Shown one piece after another: positions 1 through 11,571 of a stretch of DNA of 64,000 nt. The stretch covers positions 4,650,001-4,714,000 of the forward strand of contig NZ_CP108454.1 in assembly GCF_036240795.1 (NCBI RefSeq). The letters are read 5' to 3'. Below the pieces are notes generated by a model, which saw only the letters and a program-made list of their open reading frames with translations, had not been told where the DNA came from and searched no databases. The position numbers and the translations under genes were made by a program. This DNA is from Streptomyces sp. NBC_01268. Its GTDB lineage: Bacteria > Actinomycetota > Actinomycetes > Streptomycetales > Streptomycetaceae. The first letter of the stretch is position 1. Each line of letters starts with the position of its first letter.

Positions 1-542
1 GGCAGCCCGGTGGTGTGCTCCCAGTGCTCGCCCATGTCGGCGAGCGCGTGCAGGCCGTAGTTCGCGTACGTGAAGCGGGCCTCGTGGATGACGAGCCCCG
101 CGTCGACCTTGCCGTCGCGCACGGCGGGCATGATCTCGTGGAACGGCAGCACCACGACCTCGCCGACCCCGCCCGGGACGAGGTCCGCCGCCCACAGCCG
201 GAACAGCAGGTAGGCCGTCGAACGCTCGCTCGGCACCGCGACCGTCTTCCCGGTCAGGTCCGCGCCCGGCTCCCGCGTCAGCACCAGCGGGCCGCAGCCG
301 CGCCCCAGGGCCCCGCCGCAGGGCAGCAGGGCGTACTCGTCGAGGACCCACGGCAGCACCGCGTAGGACACCTTCAGGACGTCGTACGGGGCTTCGCCGT
401 CCGCGGCCCAGCCGTTGGTGAGATCGATGTCGGCGAAGGTCACGTCCAGGCGGGGTGCGCCGGGGACCCGTCCGTGCGCCCAGGCGTCGAAGACGAAGGT
501 GTCGTTCGGGCAGGGCGAGTAGGCGATCTTCAGCTTGGTCAC
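1..542 (-). CDS. mqnD: 1,4-dihydroxy-6-naphthoate synthase MqnD (partial, C-terminus off the left edge)
   Basis: This is the N-terminal ~180 residues of MqnD, which releases 1,4-dihydroxy-6-naphthoate from cyclic de-hypoxanthine futalosine in the futalosine route to menaquinone. The visible protein starts LKIAYSPCPNDTFVFDAW, the substrate-binding signature of this periplasmic-binding-like fold, followed by ADIDLTNGWA and DVLKVSYAVLPW. The GTG start at 542 overlaps the TGA of mqnB (539-541), so the two genes are translationally coupled and cotranscribed. The 3' end lies outside the window. The family match comes from motif recognition, not a search. Confidence 0.93.
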   Translation of the reverse strand, partial: MTKLKIAYSPCPNDTFVFDAWAHGRVPGAPRLDVTFADIDLTNGWAADGEAPYDVLKVSYAVLPWVLDEYALLPCGGALGRGCGPLVLTREPGADLTGKTVAVPSERSTAYLLFRLWAADLVPGGVGEVVVLPFHEIMPAVRDGKVDAGLVIHEARFTYANYGLHALADMGEHWEHTTGL

Positions 543-1318
543 GACGGGGACTCCGACTCCACGGGGGCGGGAACGGGGGTGGTGGCGGGAGCGGTCGGGG
601 GAGCGGCCTCGGCGGCGGTCCCGACCGTGGCCGGGAAGACGCTCCGGTCGAGCAGGCCGAAGGCGTCCCGCAGCGCGGCCAGTGCCTCACCGATGCGCCA
701 GGCGGCGCGGTCGCGCGGGCCGACGGCGTTGGACACGGCCCGGACCTCGACGACCGGCAGGCCGTGGGCGGCGGCGGCCTCGGCCACCCCGAAGCCCTCC
801 ATCGCCTCGGCGACGGCCCCGGGATGACGCGCCGCCAGCTCGGCGGCCCGCTCGGCGGTGCCGGTGACGGTGGACACGGTCAGGACGGGGCCGACGGCGC
901 ACGGCCGCCCGCCGTCCGCGAGCGCGCCGGAGATCCGCGCGACGAGCTCCCCGGCCACCGGGTGCGCCGAACGGCCGAAGCCGAGCTCGTCGACGGGCAG
1001 GTACCCCTCGGGGGTCTGCGCCCCCAGATCGGCGCCGACGACGGCGTCCGCCACCACGACCGCCCCGATCGGGGCGTGCGGGGCGAAACCCCCGGCGATC
1101 CCGGCCGACACGACGAGCGCGTACGGGGCGGGCGCACAGGCCAGGGCCGTCGCCGTCGCGGCCGCCGCGGCCGCGGGACCGACGCCCGCGACGAGCACGT
1201 CGGCCCGCGCGTGGCGGCGCAGCACGAAGCCGCCGGGCAGCGGGGACTCGCCCTCGCCCGGCCCGGCGGACGCGAGACCGCCGGCGACGGAGTCGGCCTC
1301 CGCCGCCACGGCGGTCAC
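539..1318 (-). CDS. mqnB: Futalosine hydrolase MqnB
   Basis: Hydrolyses futalosine to hypoxanthine and dehypoxanthine futalosine, the step before MqnC/MqnD in menaquinone synthesis. The 259-residue protein has the PNP/UDP phosphorylase fold signatures: VSAGIAGGF near residue 70 and EAMEGFGVAEAAAAHGLPV near 170, where Met-Glu contacts the ribose. A Pro/Ala-rich tail of ~25 residues follows the fold. The start is uncertain. The GTG at 1318 begins inside the expected first beta-strand (ILIVTAV), and the frame stays open a few codons upstream (LIHRILIVTAV) with only a CTG at 1339 as a candidate. It lies directly downstream of the lipoprotein gene and overlaps mqnD by 4 bases. Confidence 0.9.
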   Translation of the reverse strand: MTAVAAEADSVAGGLASAGPGEGESPLPGGFVLRRHARADVLVAGVGPAAAAAATATALACAPAPYALVVSAGIAGGFAPHAPIGAVVVADAVVGADLGAQTPEGYLPVDELGFGRSAHPVAGELVARISGALADGGRPCAVGPVLTVSTVTGTAERAAELAARHPGAVAEAMEGFGVAEAAAAHGLPVVEVRAVSNAVGPRDRAAWRIGEALAALRDAFGLLDRSVFPATVGTAAEAAPPTAPATTPVPAPVESESPS

Positions 1319-1335
1319 GATGAGGATCCGGTGGA

Positions 1336-1815
1336 TCAGGACTTCTTCTTCAGCTCGAAGTGCCAGATGCCGGTCACGGACTTGCCGGTGTTCTCGACGA
1401 TCGTGACCTGGGTCTTGTTCGTCGCCTCGCCGGACTGGCTGGAGAAGAAGGCGCTGGCCGGGATGGTCCGGTACGTCTTCTTGTACGGCTCCGGCTCGGC
1501 CTGCTGGCCGCCCAGGAAGATCGTCCAGCCGTTCTCGGCGATCTCCGGGTCGACGCCGAAGCGGATCTTGTCGTCGGACTCGACGGTGATGGACTTCTCG
1601 GCCTTCTTGTTGAGGCAGGCCGGGATCTGCGACTCCTTGATGGGGTCGCCGTCGTTGTAGCAGGCCGCCTCGGAGTTCACCGACTCCGTCCCGACCGTCA
1701 CGGTCGCGAGCGGCGTCGGCTTGTCGCAGGCGGAGAGGACGAGGAGCCCGGCGGAGACGGCCCCGATGGCCACGACGGCCCGGCGGCGCTTGCGGGTGAG
1801 GAACGCAACGGTCAT
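1336..1815 (-). CDS. DUF2771-type lipoprotein
   Basis: A 159-residue secreted lipoprotein. The N-terminus has a basic stretch (RKRRR at 8-12), a hydrophobic segment and a lipobox ending LSAC, giving lipidated Cys30. The mature part contains a CYNDGD/IPACL cysteine pair and a beta-rich C-terminus ending FELKKKS. This matches the actinobacterial DUF2771 family as I remember it; the function is unknown. The ATG at 1815 is chosen because it places the signal peptide correctly. It is followed closely by mqnB/mqnD on the same strand, so it probably belongs to the same transcript. Confidence 0.75.
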   Translation of the reverse strand: MTVAFLTRKRRRAVVAIGAVSAGLLVLSACDKPTPLATVTVGTESVNSEAACYNDGDPIKESQIPACLNKKAEKSITVESDDKIRFGVDPEIAENGWTIFLGGQQAEPEPYKKTYRTIPASAFFSSQSGEATNKTQVTIVENTGKSVTGIWHFELKKKS

Positions 1816-1913
1816 GGGCCGAAGGCTATCGGGCCGCCGCGCCCTCGCCACGCGGGGGTACGGCGTGCCGCCGCCGGAGCGACCCGTTGTGTGCATTCGT
1901 CCCACCCCGCGCG

Positions 1914-3311
1914 CTACGCCGCCCGCGCCTTCGCGGCCCCGCCCCGCCCCTTCTGCCGCCGCGCCGCGGCGAGCAGCCCCCGCACGGACAGCGAGGCCCC
2001 CACCGCCAGGATCCCCGCCGCCACCGCCATCCCCAGCGTCCCGTTCAGCGGCAGCGCGATGCCGATCCCGCCGCCCACCACCCACGCCATCTGCAGCGCC
2101 GTCTCCGAACGGGCGAACGCCGAGGTGCGGACGAGTTCCGGCACGTCGCGCTGGATCAGGGCGTCCAGGGACAGTTTCGACAGGGCCTGGGTCAGGCCGG
2201 CGACCGCGCCGAGGACCGCGACCATCAGGCCGCCGAAGAAGATCGCCGTGCAGATCGCGGTGGCCAGGACCACCGACACCATGGTGGCGATGATCACCTC
2301 GGGCCCGTGCCCCCGGTCCCGCAGCAGGGAGCCCATCGCCGTCCCGCACGCGTTGCCGACGCCCGCCGCCACGCCGACGATGCCGAGGGAGACCGCCGCG
2401 CTCTGCCCCGACAGGGGGTGCACGCGCAGCAGGAACGCCAGGAAGAAGATCAGGAAACCCGACAGCATCCGCTGCGAGGCGTTCGCCTGGAGCCCGTGCA
2501 GGACGGACGGGCCGACCGTCCGCAGACTCGGCTTCTTCTCGCCGTGCGTCAGCAGGTGGGCCCGCCGTTCACCCTTCGCCGAGTCGACCTTGTGCGGCAT
2601 CCGCAGCGCCCAGAAGGTGCCGAGCAGGAACAGCGCGCACGCCCCGTACAGCGGCCAGGCCGGGCCGATCAGCTGGAGCCCGGCGCCGACGGGCGCGGCG
2701 ATGCCGGTGGCGAGCAGTCCGGCGAGCGTCACCCGGGAGTTCGCCTTCACGAGGGAGAAGTCCGGTGGGAGCAGGCGTGGCACGACGGCGCTGCGCACCA
2801 CCCCGTACGCCTTCGAGGCCACGAGCACGCCGAGCGCCGCCGGGTAGAGCTGGATCCCCCCGGTGGCGACGGCCCCGGACATGGCGATGGCCAGCACCGC
2901 CCGGGTCAGCATCGCCCCGGCCATGGCGGCGCGCCGGCCGTGCGGGATGCGGTCCAGGAGCGGGCCGATGACGGGGGCGAGAAGGGTGAAGGGCAGCATC
3001 GTGATGCCCAGGTAGAGCGCGACACGGCCGCGCGCCTCGTCCGTGGGCACGGCGAAGAAGACCGTGGTGGCGAGGGCGACGGTGATCATGACGTCGCCGG
3101 CGCCGTTCACGGCGTGCAGCTCGATCAGTTTGCCCAGGCCGGACTCGCCCGCGCCGTGGGCGTGGGTGGCCCGCCGGATGCCCCTGGCCGTACCGGTGAA
3201 GGGCAGGTGGAGGGCGCGCCCGACCTTCCGGCCCGCTCGGCTGAGCGGCCCGGCAGGATCGTGGGATCGTGCGGAAGACCGTGCGGCTGCCACTCCGTCA
3301 TAGTGCCCCAC
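1914..3311 (-). CDS. MFS transporter
   Basis: A 465-residue polytopic membrane protein of the major facilitator superfamily. After a ~70-residue basic, soluble N-terminal leader it shows repeated hydrophobic helices such as DVMITVALATTVFFAV and GPLLDRIPHGRRAAM, the MFS loop-2/3 motif with D-R-x-x-x-G-R-R. The C-terminus is Ala/Arg/Lys-rich. The substrate cannot be read from the sequence. It is upstream of the DUF2771/mqnB/mqnD genes on the same strand, and its promoter region (3312-3618) is shared with the divergent DUF3027 gene. The start at 3311 is the first possible; a start further inside the leader cannot be excluded. Confidence 0.8.
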   Translation of the reverse strand: MGHYDGVAAARSSARSHDPAGPLSRAGRKVGRALHLPFTGTARGIRRATHAHGAGESGLGKLIELHAVNGAGDVMITVALATTVFFAVPTDEARGRVALYLGITMLPFTLLAPVIGPLLDRIPHGRRAAMAGAMLTRAVLAIAMSGAVATGGIQLYPAALGVLVASKAYGVVRSAVVPRLLPPDFSLVKANSRVTLAGLLATGIAAPVGAGLQLIGPAWPLYGACALFLLGTFWALRMPHKVDSAKGERRAHLLTHGEKKPSLRTVGPSVLHGLQANASQRMLSGFLIFFLAFLLRVHPLSGQSAAVSLGIVGVAAGVGNACGTAMGSLLRDRGHGPEVIIATMVSVVLATAICTAIFFGGLMVAVLGAVAGLTQALSKLSLDALIQRDVPELVRTSAFARSETALQMAWVVGGGIGIALPLNGTLGMAVAAGILAVGASLSVRGLLAAARRQKGRGGAAKARAA

Positions 3312-3618
3312 GCGCCCCTCTCGCGAACCGTGGCGCGGCCCGGAGGACGTCCGCGATGCGGGCCGTTTGGTACGGGCAGGTGGGCGGCGGGCGGCGGAGA
3401 GGGTAGCGTGCGTAGCGCGTCACCGGCGGATGTTCTCGGCCGCGCGCCTCTTCGGCATCCCGCAGAATGGATGGCGATAGGTGTGCCCGAGACGCGCGAG
3501 TCATGTCGGGCGTGGACGTCGATGCGGCCCTCTGGTCCGCTCCGCCCACGACCCGGGACTTCGCTCCCGCTCCTCGGCCGGCGCACCCGTGAGACGGCGT
3601 AGGAGAGAAGCGAGACCT
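3312..3618. other. Divergent intergenic region between MFS and DUF3027 genes
   Basis: About 307 bases separate the two divergent starts. I see an AGGAGAG ribosome-binding site at 3601-3607 for the DUF3027 gene and no convincing small gene, RNA or strong hairpin. Promoters for both directions must lie here, but no clear -35/-10 pair stands out. Confidence 0.4.
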
Positions 3619-4548
3619 GTGAGTGCTGCGACGACGCGAAGCCGTACCCCGCGTACCCCGCGAGCCACGCGTACCCCCGACCGCCTCTGCGTCGAGGCCG
3701 TAGACCTCGCCCGCGAGGCCGCCGAGGAGGCGGCCGCCCCCGGCATCGTGGGGGAGCACATCGAGGCGATCGCCGAGGGTGACCGGGTCGTCACGCACTT
3801 CTTCGAGTGCAAGGAGCCCGGTTACCGCGGCTGGCGGTGGGCCGTGACGGTCACCCGCGCCTCCCGCGCGAAGAACATCACCCTGGACGAAACCGTCCTG
3901 CTGCCCGGCTCGGACGCCCTCCTCGCGCCCGAGTGGGTGCCGTGGAGCGAGCGCCTGCGGCCCGGCGACATGGGCCCCGGCGACCTGCTCCCCACCGAGC
4001 AGGACGACCCGCGCCTGGAGCCCGGCTACTCGGGCGAGGACGCGCCGCCGCCGAACTCGGCGGTCTCCGAGGAGCTGGCCGACCACCTGGACGTCGAGGA
4101 CGCGGAGATCGTGTCCCGTACGCCGTCCCGGGGCGCGATCTCGGCGGTCGCCGAGGAGCTCGGGATGCGGCGCGCCCGCGTCCTGTCCCGGTACGGCCTG
4201 CACGTCGCGGCCGACCGCTGGGACGAGGCGTTCGGCCCGCAGACCCCGATGGCCCAGGCGGCGCCCGCCACCTGCGTCTCCTGCGCCTTCCTGGTGCCCA
4301 TGGCGGGATCGCTGAAGCAGGCGTTCGGTGTGTGCGCCAACGAGTTCTCGCCCGCGGACGGCCGGGTGGTCTCCCTGTCGTACGGCTGCGGCGGCCACTC
4401 GGAGGCGGCGGTCATGCCGAAGCCCCCGCGTCCGGCGCCCCCGGTCCTGGACTCGATGGCCACGGACGCCTTCCCCCTCCGCCCGGCCAGGGACTCGGGC
4501 TCCACGACGGAGCCCGACACGACCTCGGACGACCTGGGCCACTCCTAG
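3619..4548 (+). CDS. DUF3027 domain protein
   Basis: A 309-residue soluble protein of the actinobacterial DUF3027 family; the molecular role is unknown. Features are a basic TRT/PRT-rich leader, the conserved core around CKEPGYRGWRWAVTVTRA (residues ~65-85) and LLPTEQDDPRLEPGY, and a C-terminal cysteine set (TCVSCAFL, GVCANEFS, YGCGGHSEA) that could bind a metal. The GTG start at 3619 follows AGGAGAG with a spacing of about 11 bases. The next gene, with a sacsin-like ATPase domain, is 162 bases downstream on the same strand. Confidence 0.8.
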   Translation: MSAATTRSRTPRTPRATRTPDRLCVEAVDLAREAAEEAAAPGIVGEHIEAIAEGDRVVTHFFECKEPGYRGWRWAVTVTRASRAKNITLDETVLLPGSDALLAPEWVPWSERLRPGDMGPGDLLPTEQDDPRLEPGYSGEDAPPPNSAVSEELADHLDVEDAEIVSRTPSRGAISAVAEELGMRRARVLSRYGLHVAADRWDEAFGPQTPMAQAAPATCVSCAFLVPMAGSLKQAFGVCANEFSPADGRVVSLSYGCGGHSEAAVMPKPPRPAPPVLDSMATDAFPLRPARDSGSTTEPDTTSDDLGHS

Positions 4549-4710
4549 CCCACGGGGGCCGGTGCGGGACGCGGCGCGCAGGGGCCGCGGGGGCGTGACC
4601 GTGCCCCCGCGCGCCCCCCGCCCCCTGACGTGCCCCCGCGCGGCGGGCAGGGCACGGCGCGGTACCTTCGGGCCCCGGCCAGTTCCCCGTCCCGCAGAGT
4701 GGAGTCAGAC

Positions 4711-7700
4711 GTGAGCGTCAGCGTCAGGACGTCGACCGACGGAACCGACCCCTTCGGTACCGCACGGCTCCGCAGAGGCGTGCTCGACGCGTGGGGTGCG
4801 GGGCCCGCCCGGTTCCGGGAGGACGCCAACGCCGAGGAGGACCTGGTCCTCGGCGGCTACCGGGACCGGCTCGTCGTCGAGCTGGCCCAGAACGCCGCCG
4901 ACGCCGCCGCCCGCGCGGGTGTCGCCGGCCGCCTGCGGCTCACCCTGCACCCGGCGGACAGCGAGGGCCCGGCGGTCCTCGCCGCGGCCAACACGGGCGC
5001 ACCGCTGGACGCCACCGGCGTGGAGAGCCTCTCCACCCTCCGCGCGTCCGCGAAGCGGACCGAGCGCGACACCGCGTCCGTGGGACGGTTCGGCGTCGGA
5101 TTCGCCGCCGTTCTCGCGGTGACCGACGAGCCCGCCGTCCTCGGCCGCCACGGCGGCGTCCGCTGGTCCCTCGCGGAGGCCCGCGAGCTCGCGGCGGACG
5201 CGGCCCGGTACAGCCCCGGCCTCGGCGACGAACTGCGCCGCCGCGACGGCCACGTACCGCTGCTGCGGCTCCCGTTGCCGGCCGAGGGCACCGCGCCCGA
5301 GGGCTACGACACGGTCGTCGTGCTGCCCCTGCGGGACTCCGCCGCCGTCGACCTCGCCGAACGCCTGCTCGACTCGATCGACGACGCCCTGCTGCTCGCC
5401 CTCCCCGGCCTCACCGAGGTCGTCGTCGAGACGGCGGCCGGTGTCCGGTCCCTGGTGCGGGGCGAGGGCGACGGGTACGTCCACATCGACGACTCCGCCG
5501 ACCGCGCGGCCGGCACCCACCGGTGGCGGACCGTCAGCCACGGCGGCCCCCTCGACCCGGCCCTGCTCAAGGACCGGCCCGTCGAGGAGCGGCTGCGCCC
5601 GCACTGGTCGGTCACCTGGGCCGTGCCCGTGGACGGGGAGGGCGCCCCGCGCTACCCCCGTACGGCCGGCGTCGTGCACGCCCCCACCCCCACCGACGAG
5701 CCGCTCGGCATCCCCGCCCTGCTCATCGCCTCGTTCCCGCTGGACACCGCCCGCCGGCACCCGGCGCCGGGGCCGCTCACCGACTTCCTGGTGGAGCGGG
5801 CGGGCGACGCGTACGCCGAACTCCTCGCCGCGTGGCAGCCGGTGACCCCCGCCACCCTCGATCTCGTGCCCGGCCCGCTCGGCAAGGGTCCCCTCGACGG
5901 CGCGCTGCGCGCCGCGGTCCTGGACCGGCTGCCCCGGGTCGCGTTCCTCGCCCCCGCGACCGCCTCCGAGGAACTGCCCGCGCTGCGCCCGATCGAGGCG
6001 GAGGTCGTGGAGGGCGCGGGCGCCGAGACGGTCGAGGTGCTCGCCGAGGTGTTCCCGACGCTGCTCCCGGCGGGCCTGGAACGGCGCGTGGAGCTGCGCA
6101 CCCTGGGCGTCGGCCGGGTGCCGCTGACCGAGGCGGTCGACCGGCTCGCCGGCGTCGACCGGGCGCCGTCCTGGTGGTGGCGCCTGTACGACTCGCTGGC
6201 GGGCGTGGACCCGGACCGCCTGTCCGGGCTCCCGGTGCCGCTGGCCGCGCCGGAGGAGCCCGAGCACCGCTCCGACCCGTACGCGGACGAGCTCGACGAC
6301 GCCGCCCCGCAGCCCGCCCGGATCCGCACCACCATCGGCCCCCGGCAGGTCCTCCTGCCGCAGGAGCGCACCCCGGCGGAGCTGACCCGGCTCGGCCTGA
6401 AGGTGGCGCACCCGGAGGCCGCCCACCCGCTCCTGGAGAAGCTGGGCGCGCTCCCGGCCACGCCCCGGGCCGTGCTGACGACCCCGCAGGTCCGGGCGGC
6501 CGTCGCGGCCTCCCTGGACGCGGGGGAGATCTGGGACGAGGACGCCGACACCCTGGACGCGGAGGAGCTCGCCGAGACGGTCCTCGCGCTCGTCCGGGAC
6601 GCCGACCTGGCCCCCGGCGACGAGCCGTGGCTCGGGGCGCTCGCGCTGCCCGACGAGGACGGCGAAACGGCCCCGGCCGGGGAGCTGGTCATGCCGGGGT
6701 CCGCCTTCGCCGCCGTGATGCGGGAGGGCGAACTGGCCCTGGTCGACCAGGAGCTGGCCGACCGCTGGGGCGAACAGCCGCTCGCCGCCTGCGGGGTGCT
6801 CGCCGGTTTCACGCTCGTGCGCGCCGCCGACCTGGTCCTCGACCCGGACGAGCTGGAGCCGCGCGAGGGCGACTTCGCGGAGCCGGACGACGCGGGGCTG
6901 CTGGACGCCGTAGACGTGTGGTGCGAGGACGTCCTGGACCGCCTGCCGGAGACCCCGGTGCCGCCGGTCGCGACGGAGATCGTCGCCGTACGCGACCTGG
7001 ACCTGGTCGACGACGACGCCTGGCCGCAGGCCCTCGCCCTGCTGGCCCGCCCGCCGCTGCGGGACGCGCTGACCCAGCCGGTGCGGGTGCTGCTGCCGGA
7101 CGGCACCACGGAGACCGTCCGCTCGTACACCGCCTGGTGGCTGCGCGACCACCCCGTCCTCGACGGGCGGCGCCCCGCCGGACTGCGCGCCGCGGGCACG
7201 GACCCGCTCCTGATCGGCCTGTACGACGCGGCCGACGCGACCGGCTTCGAGGACGAGCAGGTCCTGCGCGCCCTGGGCGTACGGACGTCCGTCCCGGTGC
7301 TCCTGGACGAGCCCGGTGGGGCCGCCGAGCTCCTGGCGCGGCTGGCCGACCCGGCGCGCGAGGTGTCGGGCGCCCAACTCCACGCCCTGTACACGGCCCT
7401 GGCCGACCTCGACCCGGACCAGGTCACCCTCCCCGACGAGCTGCGCGCCGTCCTGGACGGCGCCCTGGTGGTCGTCGACGCGGCCGATGCGCTGGTCGCC
7501 GACGCACCCGACCTGCTGCCGCTGGCGGGCGGCCTGCCGCTGCTCCCGGTCGCCCCGGCGCGGGCGGCCGAACTGGCCGAGCTGTTCCAGGTGCGCCGGC
7601 TCAGCGAGGCGGTCGACGCCGAGGTCACGACGGTCGGCGAGGAGCACGAGGTCCCGTCGGCGGTGCACGCGCTGCTCGGCCCGGCGACCCCCGCCAGCTA

Positions 7701-7908
7701 CGTCGAGCACGAGGAACTGCGCGCCGCCGGCACGGAACTCGACTGGCGCCGCACCCCCGACGGCGTCATCCACGCCGCCACCCTGGAGGGCGTCGCCGCG
7801 GGCCTCGCCTGGGCGGCGGGGCAGTGGCCCCGCCGCTTCGAGGTGGCGGCCCTCCTGGAGGACCCGTCGCGGACGGCGGAGCTGGCGAGGGACCGCTGGT
7901 TCGACTGA
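4711..7908 (+). CDS. Sacsin N-terminal ATP-binding-like (GHKL) large protein
   Basis: A 1065-residue soluble protein. Its first ~200 residues carry the GHKL/Hsp90-type ATP-binding fold as in sacsin: ELAQNAADAAARAG (N-box with Asn and Asp) and GRFGVGFAAVLAVTDEP (G-box). The remaining ~800 residues are acidic, Ala/Leu/Asp-rich and have no motif I recognise. The GTG at 4711 is preferred because GGAG sits 7 bases upstream; an in-frame GTG at 4699 is an alternative. It follows the DUF3027 gene. A chaperone-like or assembly role would be inference only. Confidence 0.8.
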   Translation: MSVSVRTSTDGTDPFGTARLRRGVLDAWGAGPARFREDANAEEDLVLGGYRDRLVVELAQNAADAAARAGVAGRLRLTLHPADSEGPAVLAAANTGAPLDATGVESLSTLRASAKRTERDTASVGRFGVGFAAVLAVTDEPAVLGRHGGVRWSLAEARELAADAARYSPGLGDELRRRDGHVPLLRLPLPAEGTAPEGYDTVVVLPLRDSAAVDLAERLLDSIDDALLLALPGLTEVVVETAAGVRSLVRGEGDGYVHIDDSADRAAGTHRWRTVSHGGPLDPALLKDRPVEERLRPHWSVTWAVPVDGEGAPRYPRTAGVVHAPTPTDEPLGIPALLIASFPLDTARRHPAPGPLTDFLVERAGDAYAELLAAWQPVTPATLDLVPGPLGKGPLDGALRAAVLDRLPRVAFLAPATASEELPALRPIEAEVVEGAGAETVEVLAEVFPTLLPAGLERRVELRTLGVGRVPLTEAVDRLAGVDRAPSWWWRLYDSLAGVDPDRLSGLPVPLAAPEEPEHRSDPYADELDDAAPQPARIRTTIGPRQVLLPQERTPAELTRLGLKVAHPEAAHPLLEKLGALPATPRAVLTTPQVRAAVAASLDAGEIWDEDADTLDAEELAETVLALVRDADLAPGDEPWLGALALPDEDGETAPAGELVMPGSAFAAVMREGELALVDQELADRWGEQPLAACGVLAGFTLVRAADLVLDPDELEPREGDFAEPDDAGLLDAVDVWCEDVLDRLPETPVPPVATEIVAVRDLDLVDDDAWPQALALLARPPLRDALTQPVRVLLPDGTTETVRSYTAWWLRDHPVLDGRRPAGLRAAGTDPLLIGLYDAADATGFEDEQVLRALGVRTSVPVLLDEPGGAAELLARLADPAREVSGAQLHALYTALADLDPDQVTLPDELRAVLDGALVVVDAADALVADAPDLLPLAGGLPLLPVAPARAAELAELFQVRRLSEAVDAEVTTVGEEHEVPSAVHALLGPATPASYVEHEELRAAGTELDWRRTPDGVIHAATLEGVAAGLAWAAGQWPRRFEVAALLEDPSRTAELARDRWFD

Positions 7909-7918
7909 GGCCGCGCGG

Positions 7919-8515
7919 TCAGTACTTGGCGGCCAGGCTGACCTGCGTGTCACCTCCGGCGCCTTCGAGCCGCCACCGCAGGTACTTGTGGTCGGGCGCC
8001 GTCGTGTTCACCGAGATCCAGTGTCCCGGGACGACGGCGCCCCGCCAGTTCTCGATCCAGAAGCACTCGTGGCCGCCGAGACAGAACGGGCCGACGCAGA
8101 TGCACTCCCACACGTCGACGAAGAGGGTGGCGTTGCGCGTGCCCTCCCTGCCGACCATGGCGATGCCGGTCGCGAAGCCGACGTCCCGTACGGTTCCGCA
8201 GATCGCCCAGTCCCAGCCCTGTACGCAGGCCTGGGCGCCGTTGCAGAACGTGTCCTTGAACCACTGCTGTTCGCCGGCGTCGCGGACGACCGCCTCGTCG
8301 TAGCCGGTGCGTTCACCGCTCGACTGCTCGCCGACCTCGGGCGGGGCGTCGATCTTGCCGGGGGTGGAGGGGTACTGCTCGACGGCACGGCCGCCCTCCA
8401 CGACCGCCCGCATCCCGTTGGGGAAGTCGAGGATCTGCAGGGCGTGGTCGTCGCCCAGGTCCATCGTCGTGCTGACACGCGGGGGCAGCCCCCGCCTGAT
8501 GTTCGTCGTGGTCAT
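7919..8515 (-). CDS. Unrecognised cysteine-rich protein
   Basis: A 198-residue protein of unknown family with no signal peptide or membrane segment. The N-terminal ~90 residues are polar (TMDLGDDHALQILDFPNG). The C-terminal half contains at least seven cysteines in the blocks FCNGAQAC, WAICGT, WECICVGPFCLGGHECFW, with many Trp residues. This suggests a disulfide- or metal-stabilised beta-rich domain. The ATG at 8515 follows a GGAGG-type site on the minus strand. It converges with the sacsin-like gene 10 bases away. Start codon, ribosome-binding site and codon bias support a real gene. Confidence 0.6.
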   Translation of the reverse strand: MTTTNIRRGLPPRVSTTMDLGDDHALQILDFPNGMRAVVEGGRAVEQYPSTPGKIDAPPEVGEQSSGERTGYDEAVVRDAGEQQWFKDTFCNGAQACVQGWDWAICGTVRDVGFATGIAMVGREGTRNATLFVDVWECICVGPFCLGGHECFWIENWRGAVVPGHWISVNTTAPDHKYLRWRLEGAGGDTQVSLAAKY

Positions 8516-8600
8516 CTCGGGGTCCTCCCTCTGGAACGAGGAACGCGCCACGGGCGCGCCCCTGCCGAGGCGAGTGTGCTGAGGGACGATCGCGGGCCGC

Positions 8601-8629
8601 GGGTGAGGTCCGGTCCGCGGGCCTCACCC
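8601..8629 (-). terminator. Probable terminator downstream of the P-type ATPase gene
   Basis: GGGTGAGG (8601-8608) pairs exactly with CCTCACCC (8622-8629) across a 13-base loop. It lies in the gap between the end of the minus-strand ATPase gene and the next minus-strand gene. No U-tract follows, as is common in Streptomyces. Confidence 0.4.
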
Positions 8630-8708
8630 CCGGTGACCCCGCGTGTTCTCAGTCTTTCACGGGGTACGCGGCCTGTCGTGCCGACGCCGGGCGGCCCGGC
8701 GGGCGGAT

Positions 8709-11120
<2,412 letters not shown>

Positions 11121-11208
11121 GGTTTCGACGGTACGGGGGGAAAGGGGCGCACACCTGCCGAGAAGTCCGAAGATCAGACCGGGGGAGGAGGGGAATGGTC
11201 CCCTGGGA

Positions 11209-11481
11209 CTACGAGGCGGGCGGCTGGGCCGCCTGCCGGGCCGCGTGCCGCTTGATGGCCGCGTCCCGCTTCCGCACGTACCAGATGCCGATCAGGCCGA
11301 GGCCGGCGCCGGCCAGGCAGGTCCACACCCACCACGCGAGGTCCCGGTCGTCGAACCAGCCGTAGAACGGGACCTGGACGAGGAACAGGACGAACCAGAG
11401 GATCGTGCCGCCGGTGATGGTGGCGACGACCGGTCCCTCGAGGGGCTCGGGTGCCTCGTGCTTCGCTGTCCACTTCGCCAT
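11209..11481 (-). CDS. DUF2530 small membrane protein
   Basis: A 90-residue protein with two predicted membrane helices (IWF/LWFVLFLVQVPFYGW and WWVWTCLAGAGLGLIGIWYV) and a basic C-terminus. It matches the actinobacterial DUF2530 family; the function is unknown. The ATG at 11481 gives the typical MAKWTAKHEAPEPLEGP start. It is divergent from the NCS2 purine permease and upstream of the P-type ATPase gene on the same strand. Confidence 0.8.
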   Translation of the reverse strand: MAKWTAKHEAPEPLEGPVVATITGGTILWFVLFLVQVPFYGWFDDRDLAWWVWTCLAGAGLGLIGIWYVRKRDAAIKRHAARQAAQPPAS

Positions 11482-11571
11482 GGGGGTCAGTCTAGGTGGC
11501 CCGAATGCGTATCTACGCGCGGAGATGGACGCTCGCTCGTTCATGTGTTCATACTGAAACGGTTTGCCTCT

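Noticed and set aside
3469..3602. Short plus-strand frame (MAIGVPETRES) upstream of the DUF3027 gene.
   Set aside because: No ribosome-binding site and Arg/Pro-rich composition typical of chance frames in high-GC DNA.
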